This document shows positions 29,408-36,810 of a stretch of 64,000 bases of DNA, piece by piece. The position numbers and the translations under genes are program-made. The number at the start of each line of letters is the position of its first letter. The first letter of the stretch is position 1. The stretch comes from Ereboglobus sp. PH5-10. GTDB lineage: Bacteria > Verrucomicrobiota > Verrucomicrobiia > Opitutales > Opitutaceae. A model generated the notes under the pieces. The model made no database searches. It saw only the letters and a list, made by a program, of their open reading frames with translations, and was not told where the DNA came from. Location: assembly GCF_029504735.1 (NCBI RefSeq), contig NZ_JAQFIP010000009.1, positions 62,001 through 126,000 on the forward strand, written 5' to 3'.

Positions 29408-29439
29408 AAAACCGCCGCTTTTTTGGAAGCGGCGGTTTT
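29408..29439 (-). terminator. Terminator after the SWIB gene
   Basis: A 13-bp stem AAAACCGCCGCTT / AAGCGGCGGTTTT has a six-base loop and T runs on either side, so it can act in both directions. It separates the SWIB gene from the kinase gene on the minus strand. Confidence 0.85.
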
Positions 29440-29469
29440 TCTTAAACAAAGCAGGGGATGCCTTGTGTC

Positions 29470-29760
29470 TTATTTGACGAGGTGCGTCGAGACGAGCTTG
29501 GTCATGTCGAACATGTTGACGGACTTCTTGCCGTTGAAGACGGCCTTCAGCTTGTCGTCAGCATTGATCTGGCGCTTGTTCTTGGCGTCCTGGAGGCCGT
29601 TCTTTTTGATGTAGGCCCAGAGTTTCTTGGTGAGCTCCGTGCGGGGGAGCGCTTTGTTACCGACGACGGCCGCGAGGGCTTCATCGGGCTGAACAGGCTT
29701 CATGAAAGCGGCGTTCGGCTTGCGGGTGGTTTTTTTGGTTTTAGTAGATTTTTTAGCCAT
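29470..29760 (-). CDS. SWIB/MDM2-domain protein
   Basis: The protein has 96 residues. A Lys-rich N-terminus (AKKSTKTKKTTRKP) precedes a SWIB domain with FMKPVQPDEALAAVVG, LPRTELTKKLWAYIKKNGL, KRQINADDKLKAVF and VNMFDMTKLVSTHL. In bacteria such stand-alone SWIB proteins occur mainly in Chlamydiae and Verrucomicrobia and are thought to be DNA- or chromatin-associated. The basic tail is consistent with DNA binding, which is inference. Confidence 0.93.
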   Translation of the reverse strand: MAKKSTKTKKTTRKPNAAFMKPVQPDEALAAVVGNKALPRTELTKKLWAYIKKNGLQDAKNKRQINADDKLKAVFNGKKSVNMFDMTKLVSTHLVK

Positions 29761-29951
29761 ACAGGAATCCGGTGTAGTGCGGCGTTTTGCGAAGGCAACA
29801 TATTTTCAGAGGGAAAATTTTCCATTTCAGAGGGAGAAAGTTTGCCAAGTCGTTGAAAAAGGTCTTGGCGGTGCGCGCGATTTTTCACCGCGCCCGTGTT
29901 GTATCAAGATTTTGGATACACAACTCGCCGGGCCCGCCGGCCGGCAATCAC

Positions 29952-30515
29952 TTACCGGCGCTGCTGGTTTTGCTGCGCGCTCGCCTCGCGCTGGGCGCGA
30001 CGGCGGGCGACCTCGGCGCGAATCGCCTCGAGCCGCTTGGCCTCGTCGGCGCTTCGCTGCTGCGTGTTTTGCTGGCCGGAGGAATTGGCGCGGGATGCGC
30101 GTCCCTGAACGGGCTGCGCGGCGCCGGCTCGCGCGACGCCCGCGGGCGCGGGCGCCGAAACCGCGATGCTTTTGCCGGGGCCAAACTTGGGCTCGACAAG
30201 CGCGATGGTCTGCGTCCTGCCCTGGTAGTCGACATTGATGCGATTCGTGGCCGCGTCGTAGGAACGCACTACAAACGACTGCCCCGGCTCATCGACGCTC
30301 ACCCATATGCCCTCTTTTTTTGCGGGATCGTAAATCGCAAAACGCGGGCCGTTTTCGTCGGACACGATCGCGCGCAACTCGATGGGCGTGTTGTTCGCGA
30401 GCTTGCCGGCCGCGGCCGAGCCGCGCGGAACAAAGGGGGAGTCGGTCGAAACGCCCGCGCGCATTGCGACGCAGCCAAGCGCGATCAGGACAAAAATAAT
30501 GCGGCGGGTGCTCAT
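29952..30515 (-). CDS. Exported protein of unknown function with basic C-terminus
   Basis: The protein has 187 residues. A signal segment (IIFVLIALGCVAM) is followed by a compact region with NNTPIELRAIVSDENGPRF and GIWVSVDEPGQSFVVRSYD, which resembles small SH3-like beta domains. The last 60 residues are Ala/Arg/Gln-rich and probably disordered. No family is recognised. It ends within 100 bp of the phosphatase gene on the same strand. Confidence 0.65.
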   Translation of the reverse strand: MSTRRIIFVLIALGCVAMRAGVSTDSPFVPRGSAAAGKLANNTPIELRAIVSDENGPRFAIYDPAKKEGIWVSVDEPGQSFVVRSYDAATNRINVDYQGRTQTIALVEPKFGPGKSIAVSAPAPAGVARAGAAQPVQGRASRANSSGQQNTQQRSADEAKRLEAIRAEVARRRAQREASAQQNQQRR

Positions 30516-30608
30516 GTCAGGGTGTTTGATTTTGTAATGACGAAATCAAACGCGCGAGGTTGCGTCAAGGCGGGTAAAAGAACCGGCCTGGCGACGCCCC
30601 GCCGCAAC

Positions 30609-30971
30609 CTACCCGGTGCTTGCAGCCAAGTGATCGATTTCCGAATCAAGCATGGGTTTCAGCATTTCGACAAGGTTCGGCTCCATGAACTCGAACTCAT
30701 CGGGAACATCAAGAACGTCGATGGGCGGAAAGCTGAAATCGGAAAGGCCGTCAAAGCGCGTCGTGATCGCACGCTTATGCTCCCGTTCCATGACAAAAAC
30801 AACATCGGCCCAGCGAAGATCGTCCTCCGAAACGCGGCGATTCGCGTCACCGCGCACGCCGGCGGAACGGACTTCGACACGCGGATCGTTGCGATAAATC
30901 CGCTCGGCGGTCGCACTGCGCCGCCTGTTCATTGCGCAGACAAAGAGTATTTTCAAGCGACGCGCGGGCAT
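30609..30971 (-). CDS. Low-molecular-weight protein tyrosine phosphatase-like protein
   Basis: The protein has 120 residues. The catalytic P-loop CX5R-S is at the start (FVCAMNRRRSATAERIY), preceded by the LKILF strand. RSAGVRGDANRRVSEDDLRWAD and VFVMEREHKRAI are typical of the low-molecular-weight phosphatase/arsenate reductase fold. The usual DPF acid motif is replaced by a region DVLDVPDEFEF. The start is ATG 30971: a longer frame to 31031 would run into ssrA. Its substrate is unknown. Confidence 0.8.
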   Translation of the reverse strand: MPARRLKILFVCAMNRRRSATAERIYRNDPRVEVRSAGVRGDANRRVSEDDLRWADVVFVMEREHKRAITTRFDGLSDFSFPPIDVLDVPDEFEFMEPNLVEMLKPMLDSEIDHLAASTG

Positions 30972-30984
30972 TGGTTTTAAAAAT

Positions 30985-31342
30985 TGGTGGAGGTGGCGGG
31001 ATTTGAACCCGCGTGCCCCTGACCTTCTCATATCGCATCTACCGTTATAGTGTCGTATTTATCTCGCTGATGTCACGCGACTCCACGCGCTTGGGCATCA
31101 GCCAACTCCCAGATTTTGAAGTATACGGCGCGCGGACTGCGAGTCTCTCCGCACGCTATGCCTGCTGTCGACGTCCGCAGCGGCTAGCAGGTGTCGCCGT
31201 GCAAACGAGGCCGCGCTTAGGCGGCCAAGGGCATCTCTTCGCAGTTGCCTATTATTGGTGTGAAGGGTGATTAACGAGGCCAACCTTCATCCTCGAACGG
31301 CAGCAATATAATCCAACCAAGGGTCGAATCCAGAACACCCCC
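30985..31342 (-). ncRNA. ssrA: tmRNA
   Basis: The gene is about 358 nt on the minus strand. The 5' end GGGGGTG pairs with CACCTCC at the 3' end, including a G3-U pair like tRNA-Ala, followed by A and an encoded CCA. The 5' region has the characteristic TTCTGGATTCGACC and the 3' end has the T-arm GGTTCAAATCCCGCC. A reading frame compatible with the tag is GNCEEMPLAA followed by TAA (complement of 31217-31249), with the LAA end expected for proteolysis of tagged products. The resume position is inferred. tmRNA rescues stalled ribosomes together with SmpB, which is not in this window. Confidence 0.95.
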
Positions 31343-31508
31343 AAAATGATTTTGGATTTCACGACACGGGTTTTTGATCAATCAAACCGCGCGCCTAAAA
31401 ATCCGACTGGTGTGTTTTGCCAGTCAAAGAACAAGGCGCGAACGATGCAGGTTCCCCGGTGGAGTGCAAGCGACGAAATTCGCGCCGGCAAAGAGCCGGC
31501 AACCCGAA

Positions 31509-32063
31509 TCACTCGCTCACGCACTTATACACAAAGGCCGGCGGAAAATTCAACGGTGTGTAACCGAGTCGCACCGTCTCAAAATGCCGCTTCATCAAGC
31601 GGTAATCGAGCAGCGAATATTGGAACTGGCTGAAATGCCCGCCCGGCTTCAAAATCGTCTGCACCGTGCCGAGGACGGCCAGCTTCGTGCGCCTGCCGAA
31701 ATTGCCCATAGGCAAACCCGACACGATGTTGTCCACGGAGCGCGGATCCAGCATTGTCGCGGCCAGCGTGGCCGAGCCGTGAACCGCCGTCAGGCGGGGA
31801 TCGGTCTCCGCGATCGATTTGATTTCCTCGTAAAAAACCGCGTTCAGCTCGAAACTGATCAGGCGCGCGTCCGGCCGCATCCTGCGCAATATCTCGCGTG
31901 TCACGTAGCCGCTGCCCGGCCCGAATTCGACGATCAGCCTCGCCTCGGAAAAATCCACGTCCGCAAGCAGGGAGCCGACCAGATACCTCGAGCTGTGCAT
32001 CAATGTTCCGACCTGCCAGAAATGGCGCACGGATTCCTTAAAAAATTTCCACCTTTTACCCAT
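31509..32063 (-). CDS. Class I SAM-dependent methyltransferase (PmtA-like)
   Basis: The protein has 184 residues. The SAM-binding motif is IVEFGPGSGYVTREIL, followed by ISFELNAVFYEEI, VHGSATL and NIVSGLPMGNF, with LKPGGHFSQFQYS later. The order and the SGLP-type motif resemble phospholipid N-methyltransferases and rRNA dimethylases; phosphatidylethanolamine methylation is plausible but not established. It is transcribed toward ssrA. Confidence 0.8.
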   Translation of the reverse strand: MGKRWKFFKESVRHFWQVGTLMHSSRYLVGSLLADVDFSEARLIVEFGPGSGYVTREILRRMRPDARLISFELNAVFYEEIKSIAETDPRLTAVHGSATLAATMLDPRSVDNIVSGLPMGNFGRRTKLAVLGTVQTILKPGGHFSQFQYSLLDYRLMKRHFETVRLGYTPLNFPPAFVYKCVSE

Positions 32064-32343
32064 GGTTTTGCGTTGAGGCGTTTAAAGCCCGACGATGAGT
32101 GGCATCCCGGCCTTTGCACACCATGGGTGACACTGGATAAAAAAATTACATGAACACCAGCCAAAATCGTGACATTTTTTTTGAACGCGCGAGGTGCCGG
32201 AAACCGCAAAGGGCGGCGCGCCGCAAAACCTTGCGGAACCAAACCGCCTCCGCGCAAGTCCGACAAACATCGGCAAACACTCGCCTTGCACTCCGCCGAC
32301 CAAACACCCATACATTTCCCTCACAGCCGATTCTCGAAACACC

Positions 32344-32505
32344 ATGAAAAAATTTCTCATTGCATTTATGGCCGCCGCGCTCCTCGCCATTTTCAGCGGA
32401 TGCACAACCCAGGACTCCACGGACACCACGATCCCGTGGAGCCGCCCCGCCGACTGGGAAGGCGGCATTCCCGGCATGGGCAACGCCGGCGAGCAACGCC
32501 GCTGA
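32344..32505 (+). CDS. Small lipoprotein, 53 residues
   Basis: A signal segment FLIAFMAAALLAIF ends in the lipobox FSGC. The short mature part contains PWSRPADWEGGIPGMG, a motif I recall from similar tiny lipoproteins of Opitutales, function unknown. An intrinsic terminator follows 35 bp after the stop. Confidence 0.75.
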   Translation: MKKFLIAFMAAALLAIFSGCTTQDSTDTTIPWSRPADWEGGIPGMGNAGEQRR

Positions 32506-32539
32506 TTTTTGCCGCGCGCACTCTCTTTTGTTTCGCAAA

Positions 32540-32567
32540 AAATCCGGTCCTGTGACCGGATTTTTTT
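32540..32567 (+). terminator. Terminator abutting the rsmI start codon
   Basis: A 10-bp stem AAATCCGGTC / GACCGGATTT has a CTGT loop and is followed by a T run that reaches the rsmI ATG at 32568. It would end the small lipoprotein transcript. Its position leaves no room for a leader of rsmI unless transcription reads through or the rsmI message is leaderless. Confidence 0.85.
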
Positions 32568-33323
32568 ATGTCCGCAACCGACGACACGCCTTCAACGCCC
32601 GCGCCGCGCCCCTCCAACGCCTCGCTCACCCCGCTCCCCGGCCATCTCTACGTCGTCGCCACGCCCATCGGCAACCTCGCCGACCTCACCGAACGCGCGC
32701 GCGCCATCCTTTCCTCGGTCGACCTCATCGCATGCGAGGACACACGCACCACCGGCGCGCTCCTCAGCCGCCTCGCCCTGCCCCGCCGCGAACTCACCGC
32801 CTACCACGACCACAACGAAACCGAGGCCGCCGAACGCCTCGCCGCCCAGCTCGCCGCGGGCAAGTCCGTCGCCGTCGTCAGCGACGCCGGCACGCCCGCG
32901 CTCAGCGACCCCGGTTTTCGCATCGTGCGCGCGTGCCGCCGCCTCGGGCTTCCCGTGGTGCCCGTTCCCGGCGCGTGCGCCCTCGCCGCGGTCATCAGCG
33001 CCGCCGGCCTGCCGACCAACGGATTTCTCTTCGCCGGATTTCTCCCGCCCAAAACCTCCGCCCGCGCCGCCTTCCTGGAAAAGTATCGGGATTTTGAATA
33101 CACACTCGCGCTCTACGAAAGCTGCCATCGCATCGACAAATTCGTGGACGAAATCACCGCCGTGCTCGGCCCCGAACGCGTGATTTGCGTCGCGAAGGAG
33201 GTCACCAAGCTCCACGAAACCTTCCTCACCGGCCCCGCCGCCGCCGTGCAAGCCCGCCTCGCCAAAACCGCCCTCAAGGGCGAGTTCACGCTCCTGATAG
33301 CGCCAAATGGATTTGTCCTCTGA
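32568..33323 (+). CDS. rsmI: 16S rRNA (cytidine-1402-2'-O)-methyltransferase
   Basis: The protein has 251 residues and is of the tetrapyrrole-methylase fold. RsmI motifs are LYVVATPIGNLADLTERA, CEDTRTTGALLSRL, YHDHNETEAAERL, VSDAGTPALSDPGFRIVRAC and PVPGACALAAVISAAGLPT. It methylates the ribose of C1402 in the decoding centre. ATG 32568 begins directly after a terminator T run and lacks a Shine-Dalgarno. Confidence 0.95.
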   Translation: MSATDDTPSTPAPRPSNASLTPLPGHLYVVATPIGNLADLTERARAILSSVDLIACEDTRTTGALLSRLALPRRELTAYHDHNETEAAERLAAQLAAGKSVAVVSDAGTPALSDPGFRIVRACRRLGLPVVPVPGACALAAVISAAGLPTNGFLFAGFLPPKTSARAAFLEKYRDFEYTLALYESCHRIDKFVDEITAVLGPERVICVAKEVTKLHETFLTGPAAAVQARLAKTALKGEFTLLIAPNGFVL

Positions 33324-33356
33324 TGCGCATCCCTAACTCGCAATTCACCCGCATGC

Positions 33357-33440
33357 TTTTGAATTCTCGATTTTGCATTGGGAGCTTTCGCTCCGTTTTC
33401 GTTTCGAGCCCCGCGCGGTAGCGCGCAATCCAAAATTCAA
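33357..33440. repeat. Composite hairpin element before ppx/gppA
   Basis: An AT-rich outer pair (TTTTGAATTCTCGATTTTG left, CCAAAATTCAAAATAAC right) encloses two tetraloop hairpins: GGAGC-TTTC-GCTCC at 33381-33394 and CGCGC-GGTA-GCGCG at 33412-33425. The 20 bases ccgcgcggtagcgcgcaatc (33411-33430) occur identically at 59803-59822 in the nuoH-nuoJ spacer, which has the same order of parts. Confidence 0.8.
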
Positions 33441-33447
33441 AATAACA

Positions 33448-34377
33448 ATGACTGTCGCCGTCATCGATATCGGTTCCAATTCGATCAAAACACTTGTCGC
33501 CACGCGCAATCCGTGCCGCGAACCCGTTTCGCTTTTCTACAAAACGCTCGAGGCGCGCATCAGCGCCGGCATCGACCGGACAAACCCCGCGCTCACCGGC
33601 GAATCAATGGCGCGCGGGCTCAAGGCCATTCAGGAACTGCTCGCCGACACCACGCAATTCGCCCCCGACCGCACAATCCTCGTCGCGACAAGCGCGGTGC
33701 GCGACGCAAGCAACAGTGATGAATTCCGCGGCATGGTTCGCGCCGCCACGGGACACGACATCCTCATCCTCACCGGCGACGAGGAGGCCAGTTACATCGG
33801 GCGAGGGCTCGCCTGCGATCCCGCGCTTTCCGGCCTGCGCGATTTCTACGTCTTCGACCTCGGCGGCGGCAGCCTCGAATGCCTCGCCTTTCGCGACCGC
33901 CGCATTGTCCGCGAAAAAAGCCTCCAGCTCGGCTGCGTGCGCCTCAGCGAGCGCTTCGTGCCCGACATGGCGCAACCCATTCCCGTCGCCGCCAGCCGCG
34001 CCATTTCCGGGCACGTCAAGGCGACGCTCGAGACGGGCGGTTTTACTTTCGACCTGCCGCCCGGCGCCGCCGCCATTGCGACCGGCGGCACCACCACCAC
34101 CGCGCGCGCCGTCATCGGCGCCGCCGCGGGCAAAACGCTCGCCGAGACCAGCCCGCGCCTCGCGCTTCCCGATCTGCGCGCGCTCTACGAACGCATCGCC
34201 GGCATCGACCTCGCATCGCGCCGCCAAATTCCCGCGATGCCCTTTGGCCGCGCCGATGTTTTTCCGACCGCGCTCGTCACTTTCATCGCGCTCGCGGAGT
34301 TCGCGCATTTCGAGACATTCGAAACCTCGCTCTACAACCTGCGATGGGGAATCGTCGCCGAGGCGCTCGATGTTTGA
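33448..34377 (+). CDS. Exopolyphosphatase/guanosine pentaphosphatase family protein
   Basis: The protein has 309 residues and is of the actin-like ATPase fold. It contains VAVIDIGSNSIKTLVATR, LVATSAVRDASNSDEF, ILTGDEEASYIGRGL and YVFDLGGGSLECLAF, the Ppx/GppA phosphate-binding loops, plus AIATGGTTTTARAV. It is of the short (about 300-residue) type without the C-terminal HD-like domain of E. coli Ppx. It should hydrolyse polyphosphate or pppGpp. The start at ATG 33448 follows a hairpin element. Confidence 0.9.
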   Translation: MTVAVIDIGSNSIKTLVATRNPCREPVSLFYKTLEARISAGIDRTNPALTGESMARGLKAIQELLADTTQFAPDRTILVATSAVRDASNSDEFRGMVRAATGHDILILTGDEEASYIGRGLACDPALSGLRDFYVFDLGGGSLECLAFRDRRIVREKSLQLGCVRLSERFVPDMAQPIPVAASRAISGHVKATLETGGFTFDLPPGAAAIATGGTTTTARAVIGAAAGKTLAETSPRLALPDLRALYERIAGIDLASRRQIPAMPFGRADVFPTALVTFIALAEFAHFETFETSLYNLRWGIVAEALDV

Positions 34378-34500
34378 AGCGCGAACGGCGACGAAGGAGA
34401 ACGGCTTCCATTTGGCTTCAAAGATTTCACGTTCGGCGGGCCGAAGCCTCGCTCAGTTCATGCTTGTCAAGGCCCCAAGGAATCGGGACTTGGTTGCGCG

Positions 34501-35727
34501 GTGGAAAAGTGGAAAAAAGTTTTTGCGATCATTTGGGCCGGCCAGTTCCTGTCGATCCTTAGCTCCACCATTGTCAATTTCGCCGTCATTTTGTGGCTGA
34601 GCATCGAGACCGGTTCCGCGCAAATACTCGCGCTCGCGGCCATCGCGGCGATGCTGCCGCAGGCGTTGATCGGACCCGTGAGCGGCGTGTTCATCGACCG
34701 CTGGAATCGCAAACACACGATGATCGCGGCGGACAGTTTTATCGCGTTGTGCACGCTCTTGCTCGCGGTTTTGTTTGCGCTGGGGATTGCGGAGACATGG
34801 CATATTTTCCTGCTGCTGGCGCTGCGCTCGGTGGGTTCGGCGTTTCACATGCCTGCGATGCAGGCCTCGGTGCCGTTGCTCGCGCCCGAATCGCAGCTGA
34901 CGCGCATCGCGGGCATCAACCAGATGATTTATTCGGTCGGCAACATCGCCGGTCCCGCGCTGGGAGCGCTGTGCATCACGATTTGGGACATGCAATATGT
35001 GCTGCTGCTGGACGTGGCGGGGGCGTTGTTTGCGTGCGGCACATTGCTGTTTGTCGCCATTCCGAAACCCGCCGGGACCGAGGCGCGCGCGCAATCAATC
35101 GCGCGCGAAATGAAGGAGGGCTTCCTGACCGTGTGGGCGAACCGTCCGCTGAGCCTGGTTTTTCTTTTTTCCATACTCGTGATGTTTTTCATCATGCCGG
35201 TGAGCGTGCTTTTTCCGCTGATGACGCTGGAGCATTTCAAGGGGAACGCGTTTCAAGTGAGCCTCGTGGAAGCTTTGTGGGGAGTCGGCTCGCTGGTTGG
35301 CGGAGCCGTCATGGGCATGAAGGTTTACAACATAAACCGGGTCGCGCTCGTGAACTGGATGTATCTGTTGCTGGGCGTGACGTTCGCGCTGTCGGGCACG
35401 CTGTCGCAGAGTGGCTTTGCGTGGTTTGCCGTTTACACGGCGATCGGCGGCGTGGCGGGCGCGGTGTATATGGCGACATTCACCGCGATCATACAAACGA
35501 ACGTGGCGTCCGCGTCGCTGGGGCGCGTGTTTTCGATGTTTCACACGGTGAGCATAATCCCGTCCCTCATCGGCCTCGCGGGCATCGGTTTTTTTGCCGA
35601 AAGGCTGGGGCTCACGCTTTCGTTCGTTGTCTGCGGGGTGATCATTTGCCTGATCGGTCTCGCGGCGTTCATGGCGCGCTCGACCTTGCAAATTGATAAA
35701 AAGCAACCTGCGCCGGCCAATGGCTAG
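34501..35727 (+). CDS. MFS transporter
   Basis: The protein has 408 residues with about twelve hydrophobic segments. The cytoplasmic loop between helices 2 and 3 has the MFS motif A-like GVFIDRWNRKHTMIA. A GPALGAL motif lies after helix 5. The family includes macrolide-efflux-type and enterobactin exporters; substrate unknown. The start is GTG 34501. It is the likely last gene after ppx/gppA on this strand. Confidence 0.88.
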   Translation: MEKWKKVFAIIWAGQFLSILSSTIVNFAVILWLSIETGSAQILALAAIAAMLPQALIGPVSGVFIDRWNRKHTMIAADSFIALCTLLLAVLFALGIAETWHIFLLLALRSVGSAFHMPAMQASVPLLAPESQLTRIAGINQMIYSVGNIAGPALGALCITIWDMQYVLLLDVAGALFACGTLLFVAIPKPAGTEARAQSIAREMKEGFLTVWANRPLSLVFLFSILVMFFIMPVSVLFPLMTLEHFKGNAFQVSLVEALWGVGSLVGGAVMGMKVYNINRVALVNWMYLLLGVTFALSGTLSQSGFAWFAVYTAIGGVAGAVYMATFTAIIQTNVASASLGRVFSMFHTVSIIPSLIGLAGIGFFAERLGLTLSFVVCGVIICLIGLAAFMARSTLQIDKKQPAPANG

Positions 35728-35818
35728 CCGTCCATTTGTGCATTGTTTGTAAACCGGCCCGACTTTCGAAAAATCATTTTGCGAACAACACATTTTGGGA
35801 TTTGTTGTCTTACTAAAC

Positions 35819-36475
35819 ATGAAACCCATGACCAAAGCATTGCCGCAACTGTTGGGCGCGTGCGCCGTCCTGTTCGCCGCGTTGCAACTCGGCGCGCAGA
35901 CAACCGCGGCATCGGGAACCTCGACGACCGCGCAACCGCCGCAACCGGAGCGCGCGCTGTCGCCCAGGGCGTCGGCGGCGATAACGGCCGGTTTCAAATA
36001 CACACCGCCCCCGCCGCCCAAGCCGGTGGATGAGGACGACGAGGTCGATCTGCGCGACCTCGACAAGCCGAAAAATGAAATCGTCCGCCTGCCGCGATAC
36101 ACGGTGACCGCCAAAAAACCGGGGGTCTTCACTGACCGCACACTTTACACACAGGCCGAACTCAAAAAACTCGCGATGTCGCGCCACTTGAGCGGGCTCG
36201 ACACGGGGCTGCTCAACAAGTGGACGGCCTCCATGCGCCTCAACTCGTGGACGACGGTCGGGTTCGGCGCGTCGAACGAGGAGCGGGCGATGGGAATGTA
36301 TCTCGAGGATGAGCGCCTCCGAAACATGGCCGGCATGAAGGACGAAATCTCGCTCCTGCGCGCAACCGGCGAAACGGAACGCGCCGATCAGGCCCAGTCC
36401 GATTATTACAACACGTTCCTGCGCCGCCGCGACGACGTCCACACGGACGCATTCACGCGCCAGCAGGGCAAGTGA
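35819..36475 (+). CDS. Exported protein of unknown function
   Basis: The protein has 218 residues with a signal peptide (LLGACAVLFAALQLGAQ). The mature part has a proline run (YTPPPPPKP), an acidic stretch DEDDEVDLRDLDKP, and LPRYTVTAKKPGVF, which recalls the TVTA motif before the plug of Opitutaceae TonB-dependent receptors, although no barrel follows. The C-terminal half is helical and highly charged. No family was recognised; ATG 35819 starts the signal peptide. Confidence 0.65.
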   Translation: MKPMTKALPQLLGACAVLFAALQLGAQTTAASGTSTTAQPPQPERALSPRASAAITAGFKYTPPPPPKPVDEDDEVDLRDLDKPKNEIVRLPRYTVTAKKPGVFTDRTLYTQAELKKLAMSRHLSGLDTGLLNKWTASMRLNSWTTVGFGASNEERAMGMYLEDERLRNMAGMKDEISLLRATGETERADQAQSDYYNTFLRRRDDVHTDAFTRQQGK

Positions 36476-36507
36476 CCGGTTGAACCGCATGCGCCGGGGC
36501 GCGGGGG

Positions 36508-36725
36508 GTGTAATTGCAATTGGTGGCAGTTTGATGGAATACGCGACGAAGCGGAGTTATTTTGGAGTGCGGTGGCAAAGGGAGCGCAAGCGACCGGCGA
36601 CACCGCTTTGAACAGCGTAAGATTTTCACCGGGCGCAACTCGCTCAAAGCGGTGTCGCCGCTTCGCTTTGCCACCGCACTCCAAAGGATTGCATCTTTGC
36701 GTTTTGCTACCATTCGCAATTACAC
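36508..36725. repeat. Nested long inverted repeat
   Basis: Three nested complementary blocks occur: GTGTAATTGC 36508-36517 with 36716-36725; a perfect 20-bp pair 36561-36580 with 36666-36685 (TTTGGAGTGCGGTGGCAAAG and complement); and a perfect 17-bp pair 36595-36611 with 36644-36660 (CGGCGACACCGCTTTGA). It fills most of the gene-free stretch 36476-36810. It looks like a non-autonomous palindromic repeat. Confidence 0.9.
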
Positions 36726-36810
36726 CCGGGGCGCGGGACTCCGCGACGACAAACCTTGCGCCGGTGCGGGGAGGGCGTGATATTGAGGCAAACCAACATC
36801 CGCGCCTATC

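Noticed and set aside
30985-31031. tRNA gene or N-terminal extension of the phosphatase at the end of ssrA
   Set aside because: The tRNA-like T arm and CCA belong to tmRNA, whose 5' acceptor strand is found at 31336-31342. The longer phosphatase frame would be read from this RNA gene and is not conserved.
31343-31508. Clear promoter for ssrA
   Set aside because: TTGATT/TTGATC stretches are present near 31375-31385 on the minus strand, but no convincing -10 box at 17 bp spacing was found, so no promoter is annotated.
36508-36725. Small proteins encoded in the inverted repeat (MECGGKAKRRHRFE type)
   Set aside because: These short frames arise from both strands of a palindromic repeat and have no start signals; the DNA structure explains them.
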